This document shows positions 8,254 through 16,808 of a stretch of 64,000 nucleotides of DNA, piece after piece. Origin of the DNA: Bacillota bacterium (GTDB lineage Bacteria; Bacillota; Clostridia; Christensenellales; Aristaeellaceae); NCBI GenBank assembly GCA_030057655.1, contig JASGUQ010000014.1:33975-97974 (forward strand). Reading direction: 5' to 3'. The notes beneath the pieces are model-generated. The model saw only the letters and a program-made list of their open reading frames with translations. It was not told the origin of the DNA and did not search any database. Position 1 is the stretch's first letter. Each line of letters opens with the position of its first letter. A program made the translations under genes and the position numbers.

Positions 8254-9095
8254 TGAGCAGCAAAATGAAGAGGAACCTGTCAACTTTGGGGCGCGTGCTG
8301 TTGCTCGCGGCGTATCTCCTGGCGGTCATCCTGCCCATTTACTGGATGGTGGCCACCTCTTTAAAGCCCCATACCGAGATCATTGACGCGCAGAACCTGA
8401 CCTATATACCGCAAAACCCGACCACAGAGAACTATGAGCAGCTATTTTCCATGTACAACTACGGTTCCATGGTGAAAAACTCCGTGATCATTTCGGGCAG
8501 CACAGCCATTGTGATTACCCTGCTGTCCATCCTGAGCGGCTATGCCTTTGCGCGGTATTCCTTCAAAGGGAAGGGCACCATTCTGCTGTTCTTCCTGATT
8601 ACCCAGATGATCCCTGGGATCCTGGTGATCATCCCGCTGTACCTCATCTTCGCCAACGCGGGGCTGATCAACACCCGCTTCAGCCTCTTTATTTACTACC
8701 TGGTGGTCAACCTGCCTTTCTGTGCCATCACCATGCGCAGCTTCTTTGAACGCATCCCCTACACCCTGGAAGAAGCGGCCTATGTGGATGGCTGCACCAA
8801 GTGGCAGGGCCTGTTTAAGATCATCCTGCCCATCATGTTCCCGGGGATCGTGGCGGTGTTTGTATTCGCCTTTATCGGCTCCTGGAACGAATTGATCGCG
8901 GGCACCATCTTTATCAGCACCTCAGACATGTGGACTGTGCCGGTTGGACTCAAATCCCTGATCGGCAAGTATGATGTAAAATGGGGCGTGCTGATGGCAG
9001 GCGGCGTGCTGGCGCTGCTGCCCACCGCCATCATGTTCGCGGTGATGCAGCGCTTTGTGGTGGAAGGCCTGACCTCCGGCGCAGTGAAAGGATAA
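8253..9095 (+). CDS. Sugar ABC importer permease, MalG/UgpE type
   Basis: 280 residues and six membrane segments. The ATPase-contact loop is EAAYVDGCTKWQGLF (about 174-188), and the C-terminal VVEGLTSGAVKG is typical of MalG-like partners. The first base of its ATG is the last base of the preceding stop. It pairs with the upstream permease, and the fucosidase gene follows after 6 bases. Confidence 0.92.
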   Translation: MSSKMKRNLSTLGRVLLLAAYLLAVILPIYWMVATSLKPHTEIIDAQNLTYIPQNPTTENYEQLFSMYNYGSMVKNSVIISGSTAIVITLLSILSGYAFARYSFKGKGTILLFFLITQMIPGILVIIPLYLIFANAGLINTRFSLFIYYLVVNLPFCAITMRSFFERIPYTLEEAAYVDGCTKWQGLFKIILPIMFPGIVAVFVFAFIGSWNELIAGTIFISTSDMWTVPVGLKSLIGKYDVKWGVLMAGGVLALLPTAIMFAVMQRFVVEGLTSGAVKG

Positions 9096-9101
9096 GAAGA
9101 A

Positions 9102-10352
9102 TTGAGATCAGTTCAGCAAAAGGCCCCCTGGTGGGCAGAGGGCAAGTTTGGCTTGTTTGTACACTGGGGGCTTTATGCCGTTCTGGCGGGCGCTTACAAG
9201 GGCAGGCGCACCAAAAACATCGCCGAGTGGATCATGCACGACCTGAAGATCCCAAAGGCGGAATACGAGAAACTGGCCGCGCAGTTTGACCCTGAGGGTT
9301 TTGACGCCGATGCCCTGGTCAAAACAGCCAGGGACGCGGGCATGCGCTATGTGGTGTTTACCGCCAAGCACCATGACGGCTTTGCCATGTTCGATTCCAA
9401 GGCCGATCCCTACAACATCGTGGCCGCGACGCCCTGCGGGCGGGACGTAGCCATGGATTTCCGCAGGGCCTGCGACAAATACGGCCTGAAGCTGTGCTTT
9501 TACTACTCCCAGGCCCAGGACTGGCACCATCCCGGCGGTATCGAGGAAGAGGTGTGCGACCCCAACCCGAAGTTCCGGGAATACCTGGATCAAAAATGCA
9601 TCCCTCAGCTGAAGGAATTGCTGACCAACTACGGGGACATCGGCCTGATCTGGTTTGACACGCCCATGCAGATGACAAAAGCAGAGTCGGAGGAGTTGGC
9701 GGATCTGGTCAGGCAGCTCCAGCCGGACTGCCTGATTTCCGGCCGCGTCGGGCACGGGCTTGGGGACTATATGACAACGGGGGACAATTTTCTCCCCCTG
9801 CTTCCCTATCACAGGCCCTTTGAGGTGCCGGCCACCATCAACCACACCTGGGGCTTCAGCGACTACGACCGGCACTGGAAAAATCCGAAGTTCCTGATCC
9901 GCAGCCTGGTCAAATCGGTCAGCCGCGGCGGCAACTACCTGTTAAACGTCGGCCCGGACAAGCATGGCCGGGTGCCTGAAGAAAGCATCCGCGTTTTGGA
10001 AGCGATGGGCCGGTTTATGAAAACCAATTCAGAGGCGCTGTACGGCGCCATTCCAACCCCCGTCTACCCCTATGACGTGGGCGACTGGTGCCTGTTGACC
10101 GCAAAACCGCACACCCTCTACCTGCACCTGTTTGAAAAACGCAAGGACATCTACCTGCTGTCCATCGCGAACACGCCTTTAAAGGCCATGGTGCTGGCAA
10201 GCGGCGAAGAACTGCCCATCACCCTGCGCACCACCTGCGAGGGCGATTCCAGCTGGCGCATGCCCTGGCCCAAGGCCGACATCGGCAACGGGCTGGTGGT
10301 GAAGGTGGAGCTGGCCGAGGAAAACATCCTCTTTGAACCCTTAAAGGGCTGA
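9102..10352 (+). CDS. Alpha-L-fucosidase (glycoside hydrolase family 29)
   Basis: 416 residues. GH29 blocks in order: KFGLFVHWGLYAV near residue 15, VVFTAKHHDGFAMF near 85, LCFYYSQAQDWHHP near 130, IGLIWFD with the probable nucleophile Asp186, SVSRGGNYLLNVGPDKHG near 270. It would remove terminal alpha-L-fucose. There is no signal peptide, so it acts in the cytoplasm on sugars brought in by the importer whose genes precede it by 6 bases. The start is TTG at 9102 with GAAAGGA 9 bases upstream; no ATG fits the conserved N-terminus. It is a little shorter than many relatives. Confidence in the family is high, exact linkage specificity unknown. Confidence 0.9.
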   Translation: MRSVQQKAPWWAEGKFGLFVHWGLYAVLAGAYKGRRTKNIAEWIMHDLKIPKAEYEKLAAQFDPEGFDADALVKTARDAGMRYVVFTAKHHDGFAMFDSKADPYNIVAATPCGRDVAMDFRRACDKYGLKLCFYYSQAQDWHHPGGIEEEVCDPNPKFREYLDQKCIPQLKELLTNYGDIGLIWFDTPMQMTKAESEELADLVRQLQPDCLISGRVGHGLGDYMTTGDNFLPLLPYHRPFEVPATINHTWGFSDYDRHWKNPKFLIRSLVKSVSRGGNYLLNVGPDKHGRVPEESIRVLEAMGRFMKTNSEALYGAIPTPVYPYDVGDWCLLTAKPHTLYLHLFEKRKDIYLLSIANTPLKAMVLASGEELPITLRTTCEGDSSWRMPWPKADIGNGLVVKVELAEENILFEPLKG

Positions 10353-10363
10353 ACGGCAGCCGT

Positions 10364-10399
10364 AAAAATGCCCCAGGCGTTAAGCCCGGGGCATTTTTT
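10364..10399. terminator. Bidirectional terminator between fucosidase and rhamnose operons
   Basis: AAAATGCCCC / GGGGCATTTT with A-rich and T-rich flanks terminates both the + strand fucosidase operon and the convergent rhaS transcript. Confidence 0.85.
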
Positions 10400-10424
10400 G
10401 TCAGGTCAAATCAGTTGGATCAGA

Positions 10425-11432
10425 TCAATACACGTCTTTCCAGTCGTCGATGTTTTCGGGGGTGAAGCGGAAGGGGTCGCCAACCAGGGTGAAGGTGCCG
10501 CCATCCCCGGCGTCCATGATCTCCTTCGTGCCCAGGCGGCCGGCCTCAAAGCTCTCGCCTGCGGCGCCGGTGATCTCACCCTTGACCATGGCAACGCTGG
10601 CATAGGCCGCGACATAGCCCAGGTCAATGGGGTTCCACAGGTACATGCCTTCGCAGGTGCCGTCCTTCAGGGCGTCAGCCATCTCGCTGGGCAGGCCCAG
10701 GCCGGTCAGTTTGATTTTGCCGGAGAGGCCCATGTCCTTGATGGCAACGGCCGCAGCCGCGATGCCCACGGTGGTGGGAGAGACAACGCCCTTCAGATCC
10801 GGATAGGAGTTGATCAGGCCCTGCATCTCCTGATAGGACTTGTCGGTGAGGTCATCGCCGTAGACGATGGTGACCAGTTCAATTTTTTCGTACTCGGGCT
10901 TCTCCAGTTCTTCCTGCATGTAGCGGATCCAGGTGTTCTGGTTGTCCATGGTCGCGCCGGCAGACAGGATCGCGATCTGGCCTTCATAGCCGATCTGCTT
11001 GGCGATCTCTTCCACCTGGACGCGGCCGATGTTCTGGGCGACAGAGGGGTCGATGTTCAGGTTGCGGCCTGCGGCTTCAACCTTGGAGTCCCAGGAAATG
11101 ACCTTGATGCCTTTTTCCATGGCGGTCTGCAGCACGCTGACAACGCCCGCGGCGTCATTGGCCGAGATGGCGATGGCGTCCACTTCCTGCTGGATGTAGC
11201 CCTCGATGATCTGGATCTGCCCCTCGTTTGAGGAGTCGGCCGGGCCGTTGTGGATGAATTCAAAGCCCAGTTCCTTCTGGGCTTCCTCAAAGCCGCGTAC
11301 GCCGGCTTCAAAGAAGGGATTGCCGGTCTGCTTGTAGACGACGCCGATCTTGATCGGCTTTTCGGCCAGGGCCAGGGAAGCAATGGACAGGGTCATGACC
11401 AGAGCCAGGATCAGGGAAATGAGTTTTTTCAT
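10425..11432 (-). CDS. rhaS: Rhamnose ABC importer substrate-binding protein
   Basis: 335 residues of the periplasmic-binding, RbsB-like fold. It has a signal peptide (MKKLISLILALVMTLSIAS) ending near ALAEKP. Binding-fold blocks are IGVVYKQTGNPFFEAG, DAIAISANDAAGV and GVVSPTTVGIAAAA. Assignment to rhamnose rests on the close fit of the whole rhaSTPQ set and the mutarotase RhaM in the same transcript. The ATG at 11432 follows AAAGGAGGT; an earlier in-frame start overlapping the permease is not supported. It is the last gene of the operon and ends at the bidirectional terminator. The name follows the rhizobial rhaSTPQ transporter nomenclature, not the E. coli regulator. Confidence 0.87.
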   Translation of the reverse strand: MKKLISLILALVMTLSIASLALAEKPIKIGVVYKQTGNPFFEAGVRGFEEAQKELGFEFIHNGPADSSNEGQIQIIEGYIQQEVDAIAISANDAAGVVSVLQTAMEKGIKVISWDSKVEAAGRNLNIDPSVAQNIGRVQVEEIAKQIGYEGQIAILSAGATMDNQNTWIRYMQEELEKPEYEKIELVTIVYGDDLTDKSYQEMQGLINSYPDLKGVVSPTTVGIAAAAVAIKDMGLSGKIKLTGLGLPSEMADALKDGTCEGMYLWNPIDLGYVAAYASVAMVKGEITGAAGESFEAGRLGTKEIMDAGDGGTFTLVGDPFRFTPENIDDWKDVY

Positions 11433-11482
11433 GGTAGAGTAGATACCTCCTTTTATTTTCTTACGGGCAGCGCCCGCAAAGT

Positions 11483-12517
11483 TCAAGTTTTAGCAAGGCT
11501 CATCCGCTGGCGGCGGACATTGCGCCTTGCGTTTAAGCTGCTGGTAATATTGGGGATCAGCACCACCAGGATCAGCAGCAGTCCAACAGCGAGGTTGAGG
11601 ATAAAGGCGTCGTTGTATAACAGCATCAGGCCGTTCTTCAGCGCGGTTAAAAGGATCAGCGCCAGAAGAAGGCCGGGGACGCTGCCCTTGCCTCCGGAGG
11701 TGGACGCGCCGCCCAAGATCGCCACGGCAATGGCCTGCATTTCAAACCCGGTGCCGATGGTGTACTTGACTGAACCGGTGCGCGAGGTGAGGAAGAAACC
11801 GCCAACAGCGGCAAACATGGCGTTTACAACAAAGGCAGTCAGCTTGATGCGGTCCGTTTTCAGCCCGGAGTAGCGGCTGGCCGTCAGGTTGGTGCCGACG
11901 GCGAACAGGTACCTCCCGGACACGGTGTGGTGCAGCCATACATGGTAAAAGGGGATGAAGCCCAAAAGACACAGCAGCATAATGGGGAATTCCAGCCCCA
12001 GGATGTTAATGGAGCCGTAGCCCAGATCCCTGGCGAACCAGGAGGGGAAACTTCCCGCGGACTGGTCCTTTAATATGATGTAGGCGATGCCCCGGTACAG
12101 GGTGGAGGTCGCAAGGGTGATGATCATGGGAAACAGCTCTTTGAATTTTGTAATCAGCAGGCCGTTGACAAGCCCGCAGGCCGCCCCCACCAGCAGCATC
12201 AAAATAATGGAAAGCCCAAAGGGGATGCCCTTTCCCGCGTTGTAGGTTACGGACATCACGGTGGCGGACAGGGCGGCGATGGATGCGACCGAGATATCGA
12301 TATCGCCCAGGATCAGCACCAGCAGGATGCCCATGGCCATGAAGCCCACGTCCACCATGTACACGCGGGTCTGGTTGAGCAATTTTGGAAAGGTGTAGAT
12401 GGATGGCGCCTGGCTGTTAAAAAACAGGTAGGTCAGCACTACCAGGACGACCAGCAGCCATTCCCTGCGCTTCAGCCAGGCGGGGATCTTCAACCCGTTC
12501 TTTGTGTTTGCTGACAT
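11483..12517 (-). CDS. rhaQ: Rhamnose ABC importer permease
   Basis: 344 residues, RbsC-like, with eight to ten hydrophobic segments. The GDIDISVASIAAL segment (about 71-83) and the AILGGASTSGGKGSVPG loop near 275 match this branch of ribose/rhamnose permeases. ATG 12517 is one base after the stop of the preceding permease and has AAAGGAGG. The pair of non-identical permeases is the normal rha arrangement. Confidence 0.88.
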   Translation of the reverse strand: MSANTKNGLKIPAWLKRREWLLVVLVVLTYLFFNSQAPSIYTFPKLLNQTRVYMVDVGFMAMGILLVLILGDIDISVASIAALSATVMSVTYNAGKGIPFGLSIILMLLVGAACGLVNGLLITKFKELFPMIITLATSTLYRGIAYIILKDQSAGSFPSWFARDLGYGSINILGLEFPIMLLCLLGFIPFYHVWLHHTVSGRYLFAVGTNLTASRYSGLKTDRIKLTAFVVNAMFAAVGGFFLTSRTGSVKYTIGTGFEMQAIAVAILGGASTSGGKGSVPGLLLALILLTALKNGLMLLYNDAFILNLAVGLLLILVVLIPNITSSLNARRNVRRQRMSLAKT

Positions 12518-12518
12518 G

Positions 12519-13565
12519 TCATATCCTCCTTTCCCGCAGCACACGGCGCCGGTGTCCGCGGCTGATGAGGACATTGGTCACCACCGCGATCAGGATGACC
12601 GCGCCCTGGATGGCCTTTTTCCAGAACTCGGAGTTGCCGGTCAGGCGCAGCATGGTCAGCCCGTTGTTGATGACGCCGATGGTCAAAGCGCCCAGCAAAA
12701 CGCCCAGGATCTTGCCGGATCCGCCGGTGACGCTGACGCCGCCGATGACGCAGGCAGCGATCACGTACATTTCATACCCCATGGCCATGTCCTGGGTCAC
12801 CTTGTTGTCATGCGAGGCGTACATCATCCCGGCCAGACCGGCCAGGGCGCCCATGATGATGTGGGCATTGAGGGTGGCGGTCTCGGGCTTGATGCCGCTC
12901 ATCTGCGCAGCCTCGCGGTTGGAGCCGACAGCGTAAAGGTGCCTGCCTGCCTTGGTGTAGGTGATGAACAGGTACAGGATGATAAAGGCAGCCAGCATGA
13001 TCCAGACCTTGCTGTTTAATCCCAGGAAACTGCCGCGGGTGAACTGGATGAAGGCCTCGCTCATGTCCTTGCGGTAAACGGCCTGCCCCCCTGAAATGAC
13101 GTGGGAGGTGCCGTAGATGATGTATTGCATGCCCAGGGTGGCCACAATGGGCAGCACCTTGCCGTAGGAGATCAAAAGCCCGTTGATCGCGCCGCACAGG
13201 GCGCCGACCCCCATGGAAATCAATATCAGTAAAATCAGCGGCGTGCTGGTGCGCAAGGCGTCCGCAGCCTCCGGCTGAACCAGGTTGTTTTTCATGACGA
13301 TGCCGGCCGTCATGGCGCCCAGGGCCATGATGCCGGAGATGGAGATATCAATGGACCCCACCAGCAGCACGCACATCATGCCCAGGGCCAGAACGATCAT
13401 GATGGAGGTGTCCCCCAGGATGAACTGCAGGTTGCTGAGGCTGGAGAAATTGGGGTTCCTCAGGCTGACCAGGGCGATCAGGGCGATGATGACCAAAACA
13501 AGCCCGGTTTCCCGCTGCCTGAGGAAGCGTTTTAATCTGCTGTCGCGCGCTTTTATTTGGCTCAT
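12519..13565 (-). CDS. rhaP: Rhamnose ABC importer permease
   Basis: 348 residues, RbsC-like, multi-spanning. Conserved blocks are LVGSIDISISGIMAL (about 66-80) and VIGGVSVTGGSGKILG near 290. The start overlaps the end of the ATPase gene by four bases (ATGA), indicating coupled translation. It forms the channel with the adjacent permease. Confidence 0.88.
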   Translation of the reverse strand: MSQIKARDSRLKRFLRQRETGLVLVIIALIALVSLRNPNFSSLSNLQFILGDTSIMIVLALGMMCVLLVGSIDISISGIMALGAMTAGIVMKNNLVQPEAADALRTSTPLILLILISMGVGALCGAINGLLISYGKVLPIVATLGMQYIIYGTSHVISGGQAVYRKDMSEAFIQFTRGSFLGLNSKVWIMLAAFIILYLFITYTKAGRHLYAVGSNREAAQMSGIKPETATLNAHIIMGALAGLAGMMYASHDNKVTQDMAMGYEMYVIAACVIGGVSVTGGSGKILGVLLGALTIGVINNGLTMLRLTGNSEFWKKAIQGAVILIAVVTNVLISRGHRRRVLRERRI

Positions 13566-15118
13566 GCGGACTCCTTTTCTTTTTTGTCCAGGGGCATCAT
13601 CAGGGTGAGGATGCCTTCAGGGCTGTATTCTTCCTTGGACAGGATGCCGGAAACCCGGCCCTCGCGCATGATCACGGCGCGGTCGCTCATGGCCAGCACC
13701 TCCGGCATCTCGCTGGACACCATCAGGATCCCAAAGCCCTGCTCCGCCAGATCGCACATGATCTGGTAGATCGCGGCCTTGCTGCCCACGTCCACGCCTT
13801 TGGTCGGTTCATCCATGATCATGATCCGGGCTTTTCCTGCCAGCAGCTTGCCAAGCACCACCTTTTGCTGGTTGCCGCCGGACAGCGATTCCGCGGTATC
13901 CGCAGCGCCCCTGGCCCTGATGTCAAGCCGGCGGATGGCTTCCTCCCCGCCCTGCCTGATTTTATCGCTGGAAATGAGCCCCCGGCTGCAAACAGTCTTT
14001 AAAATGGGCAGGCTCAGGTTGTCCTCAATGCTCCAGGGCAGAAGCAGGCCCTGTTTCTGCCGGTCCTCCGGCAAAAGGCCAAGCCCTTGTTTGATTGCCT
14101 GGTAAGGCTCAGAAAAGGAAACAGGTTCGCCCATCAGCAGGATCTGGCCGCTGTCCGGTCTGGTGACCCCGGTAATGGCTTCCACCACCTCGGTCCGTCC
14201 GGCGCCCACAAGGCCTGTGAGGGCCAGGATCTCCCCGCTGTGCAAGGTAAAGGACACGTCGCGGAAGTGCCCGGTCTGGGACAGGTTTTCAACCTTCAGC
14301 AGCTCTTCCCCAATGGGCGCGGTCTTGTTCGGGAAAAACTGATCGATGCTGCGGCCCACCATGTAGTTGACCAGCATGGCGCTGTTGGTGTCCTTGATGT
14401 CCCAGGTGCCGATGTAGCGGCCATCCCGCAGCACGCTGACCCGGTCAGCCAGGGTAAAGGTGTCTTCAAGCCGGTGGGAAATCAGGATGACCGAGGTTCC
14501 CTTGTCCTTCAGACCCCTCACAATCTCGTACAGCTCCTCGCTTTCCTTGCGGGAGAGGGCGGCCGTGGGCTCGTCCATGATCAGCACCCTGGCGTCCTGG
14601 GAGAGCGCCTTGGCAATCTCCACCACCTGCTGCTGGGCAACGGACAATTCGCCCATGATCTGGCCGGGACTGATGTCGCTTCCCAAGGAGGCCAGCAGTT
14701 TTTTGGCCTCCTGCTGGGTCTTTCTCCACGATATAAAGCCGGTCTTTCCAACCTGTTCATTGCAGATAAAGATGTTTTCAGCCACAGTCAGGTGGGGATA
14801 GGCCGCCAGGTGCTGGTGAATGGCCGCAATGCCCAGGCGGCGGGAAACCAGGGGATTTGTCATTTCCACCTGCTCGCCGTTTAGATATATTTTGCCGGCG
14901 TCCGGCTGATGAATGCCGGTCAGCACCTTGATAAAGGTGGATTTCCCTGCGCCGTTTTCGCCGATCAGGGCGTGGATCTCGCCCGGCCGCAGGGCAAAAT
15001 AAACATCATCCAGCGCTTTAACGCCTGGAAAAATCTTGGTAATTCCAACGGCCTCCAGCACCAGGCCCTTCTCACGGGCCGGATGAGCTGATTTTAAGTC
15101 ATTATTTGTTTTATCCAC
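13562..15118 (-). CDS. rhaT: Rhamnose ABC importer ATPase, two ABC domains
   Basis: 518 residues. The first ABC domain has Walker A GENGAGKST (about 54-62), the sugar-ATPase signature LSVAQQQ, and Walker B VLIMDEPTAAL. The second has the degenerate Walker A GLVGAGRTE usual for this family, signature LSGGNQQKV and Walker B IMIMDEPTKGVD. This is the RbsA/MglA/RhaT architecture. It is the second gene of rhaM-rhaT-rhaP-rhaQ-rhaS; 106 bases separate it from rhaM with no clear terminator. It powers L-rhamnose uptake through the two permeases. Confidence 0.9.
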   Translation of the reverse strand: MDKTNNDLKSAHPAREKGLVLEAVGITKIFPGVKALDDVYFALRPGEIHALIGENGAGKSTFIKVLTGIHQPDAGKIYLNGEQVEMTNPLVSRRLGIAAIHQHLAAYPHLTVAENIFICNEQVGKTGFISWRKTQQEAKKLLASLGSDISPGQIMGELSVAQQQVVEIAKALSQDARVLIMDEPTAALSRKESEELYEIVRGLKDKGTSVILISHRLEDTFTLADRVSVLRDGRYIGTWDIKDTNSAMLVNYMVGRSIDQFFPNKTAPIGEELLKVENLSQTGHFRDVSFTLHSGEILALTGLVGAGRTEVVEAITGVTRPDSGQILLMGEPVSFSEPYQAIKQGLGLLPEDRQKQGLLLPWSIEDNLSLPILKTVCSRGLISSDKIRQGGEEAIRRLDIRARGAADTAESLSGGNQQKVVLGKLLAGKARIMIMDEPTKGVDVGSKAAIYQIMCDLAEQGFGILMVSSEMPEVLAMSDRAVIMREGRVSGILSKEEYSPEGILTLMMPLDKKEKESA

Positions 15119-15224
15119 TTAACCACCTTCTATATATTTCTCGCAACTTGAACAGCGCTTGTTTCATCAACCGCCGTTCAGGTCCCTGATTGATTTGTCT
15201 GCCTGCAATCCCGTTTGAACCGGG

Positions 15225-15557
15225 TTAAGACTCAATTTTATTTCCCTGATGCAAAAACACCTGCTTCAGCTGAACCGAGGTCTCGGTCTCAGGGTCAAAG
15301 TCCATGACCATGACTTCTTTCATAAAAGCGTTCCACCTGTCCACCACCGGGCTTTGGGCCTGGATCCGGGCGGCTTCCTGCACATTGTCACACTCATAGT
15401 AGCCAAACAGGGTCTCCCCGTCTGTCCAGATGGTGTAATTGCGGATGCCGGCTTCATTGAGAACCGCGGACATCTCCGGCCAGATCTCATCATGCCGGCG
15501 AACGTACTCATCCAGCTTTCCGGGCAGCACCCGGGCTTTCCAGGCAAAGCGCTCCAT
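15225..15557 (-). CDS. rhaM: L-rhamnose mutarotase
   Basis: 110 residues, the usual size. It interconverts the alpha and beta anomers of L-rhamnose so that imported sugar can enter catabolism. Family blocks are YVRRHDEIWPEM (about 18-29, with the catalytic His), IRNYTIW (about 38-44) and the region around VVDRWNAFMKEVM. It leads the importer operon. The catabolic genes (isomerase, kinase, aldolase) are not in this window. TACCTCC on the + strand is its Shine-Dalgarno complement just before the ATG. Confidence 0.92.
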   Translation of the reverse strand: MERFAWKARVLPGKLDEYVRRHDEIWPEMSAVLNEAGIRNYTIWTDGETLFGYYECDNVQEAARIQAQSPVVDRWNAFMKEVMVMDFDPETETSVQLKQVFLHQGNKIES

Positions 15558-15672
15558 ATATACCTCCTGTGTTCATTCAAACTGAACCGCTTGGCGTTGA
15601 CAAGACAACGAAGAAGACTTCGTTTCATCCCAAGCCGATTCTTGCTGATGCTTTATGTATTGTATTAATGAT

Positions 15673-15700
15673 ACCATAAAAAGACAGATCACGCAATCAA
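15673..15700 (-). promoter_or_regulatory. Possible promoter of the rhamnose operon
   Basis: On the minus strand TTGATT (15695-15700), 16 bases, TATGGT (15673-15678), about 115 bases before rhaM. The match is modest and no operator could be defined. Confidence 0.35.
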
Positions 15701-15745
15701 AAAACCGGCTTCTGTTATAATAAAAGCTGCACTTGATTTTTCAAT

Positions 15746-16606
15746 TCAAGCAGTGTAATTTTCCAAGAAATTGCTGATTTTTATTCCGTCCTGGTATCCT
15801 TTATCGTATAATTTTTTTAATGATTCCGGATTACGATTAAGCGTATTTACTCCGCAGGTATCGTCAGGCGCTACTATTTGTACTTTTCCTTCTCCGGCAA
15901 GTTTTTTTGCTAAAGAGATACCTTTGTTATAATTGTCATATTTATGCTCCATTTTTTCTGCGGAAAACGGATATTTTTTTCGTATAAGTGTTGCAATTTT
16001 CTTGTCTCTGTTCGGTGTTCTCACAGTATTTTCAGGTAGTGTCAAAAGCAGCACAACTTTTTTACATCCAAGCTCGAAGGCTTTCTTTACAGGAACCGAA
16101 TCGGCAAGAGCTCCGTCAAAATATAGTCTGCCGTTAACAGGATAAGGCTCGCACACGAAAGGAAGCGCGCTGGATGCCTTCAGAATATCATAGTTATCTT
16201 GTTTCAAATTGCTTTTGTCAAAATATTTCGTATCTCCGGTTTCCGCGTCAGTAGCTACGGCGATAAACTCCATGGAGCTTTCGGCAATTGCCGGATAATC
16301 GAGCGGATATTCCCCATCGGAATTACTTAGCGTGCTGTAGACGTAGTCAAGGTCTATAAAAGATTTTTTTGTGATAAAATTTTTCATACTGGCGTATTCT
16401 TTTCTCATGCCGTATTCTGTATAAAATACATAGTTTCGGCCTCTCTGACCGGCAAGATAAGAAATTAAATTTGCACTTCCGGCAGATACACCGATTCCGA
16501 GGTCAAATCGTATGCTGTTATCCATACAGTAATCGAGTACGCCTGTTGCATAAATACCTCGAAATCCGCCTCCAACATCAACAATGCCCAATTTTTCATT
16601 TTTCAT
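15746..16606 (-). CDS. Patatin-like phospholipase
   Basis: 286 residues. All patatin landmarks are present: glycine-rich oxyanion loop DVGGGFRGIY (about 10-19), nucleophile elbow GVSAGS with the catalytic Ser (about 39-44), and the DGA dyad (FDGALADSVP, about 166-175). It would cleave acyl chains from membrane or host phospholipids. There is no signal peptide, so it is cytoplasmic or leaves by another route. The gene is visibly AT-richer than its neighbours. An IS5-type end-like sequence lies 27 bases upstream of its start, which suggests acquisition. It lies beside a secreted lipase but does not carry the shared operator found at that gene. Confidence 0.9.
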   Translation of the reverse strand: MKNEKLGIVDVGGGFRGIYATGVLDYCMDNSIRFDLGIGVSAGSANLISYLAGQRGRNYVFYTEYGMRKEYASMKNFITKKSFIDLDYVYSTLSNSDGEYPLDYPAIAESSMEFIAVATDAETGDTKYFDKSNLKQDNYDILKASSALPFVCEPYPVNGRLYFDGALADSVPVKKAFELGCKKVVLLLTLPENTVRTPNRDKKIATLIRKKYPFSAEKMEHKYDNYNKGISLAKKLAGEGKVQIVAPDDTCGVNTLNRNPESLKKLYDKGYQDGIKISNFLENYTA

Positions 16607-16632
16607 AATAGATACTCCTGTTTTTTAATACA

Positions 16633-16649
16633 GGGAACCTCTAAAAACC
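16633..16649 (+). repeat. IS5-type terminal-repeat-like sequence
   Basis: GGGAACCTCTAAAAACC matches the left end of the IS at 62785 (GGGCATCTCTAAAAACC) at 15 of 17 positions and in the same orientation. No second end or transposase is visible nearby, so it is at most a remnant. Confidence 0.45.
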
Positions 16650-16778
16650 AGCGTTTTTCAAATCAGCAAATAGTTTTCATGGTTTTTTTAAGACGATCCC
16701 CCTTGATCTCCTTCCAAAGCAGCGGATATTGCATAGCGTGAAAATACTTCACTCTTGTACGGTCAAACCGGGAATAGA

Positions 16779-16800
16779 CGGATTCATTGAAATGAATCCG
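16779..16800. terminator. Inverted repeat after the lipase gene
   Basis: A perfect 10-bp inverted repeat (CGGATTCATT / AATGAATCCG) with a two-base centre sits 9 bases past the lipase stop. No U tract is visible, so it may be a 3'-end hairpin or a protein site. Confidence 0.4.
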
Positions 16801-16808
16801 GCGTTCTT

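Noticed and set aside
10368..11231. 287-codon + strand frame opposite rhaS
   Set aside because: It is an antisense shadow; no family features.
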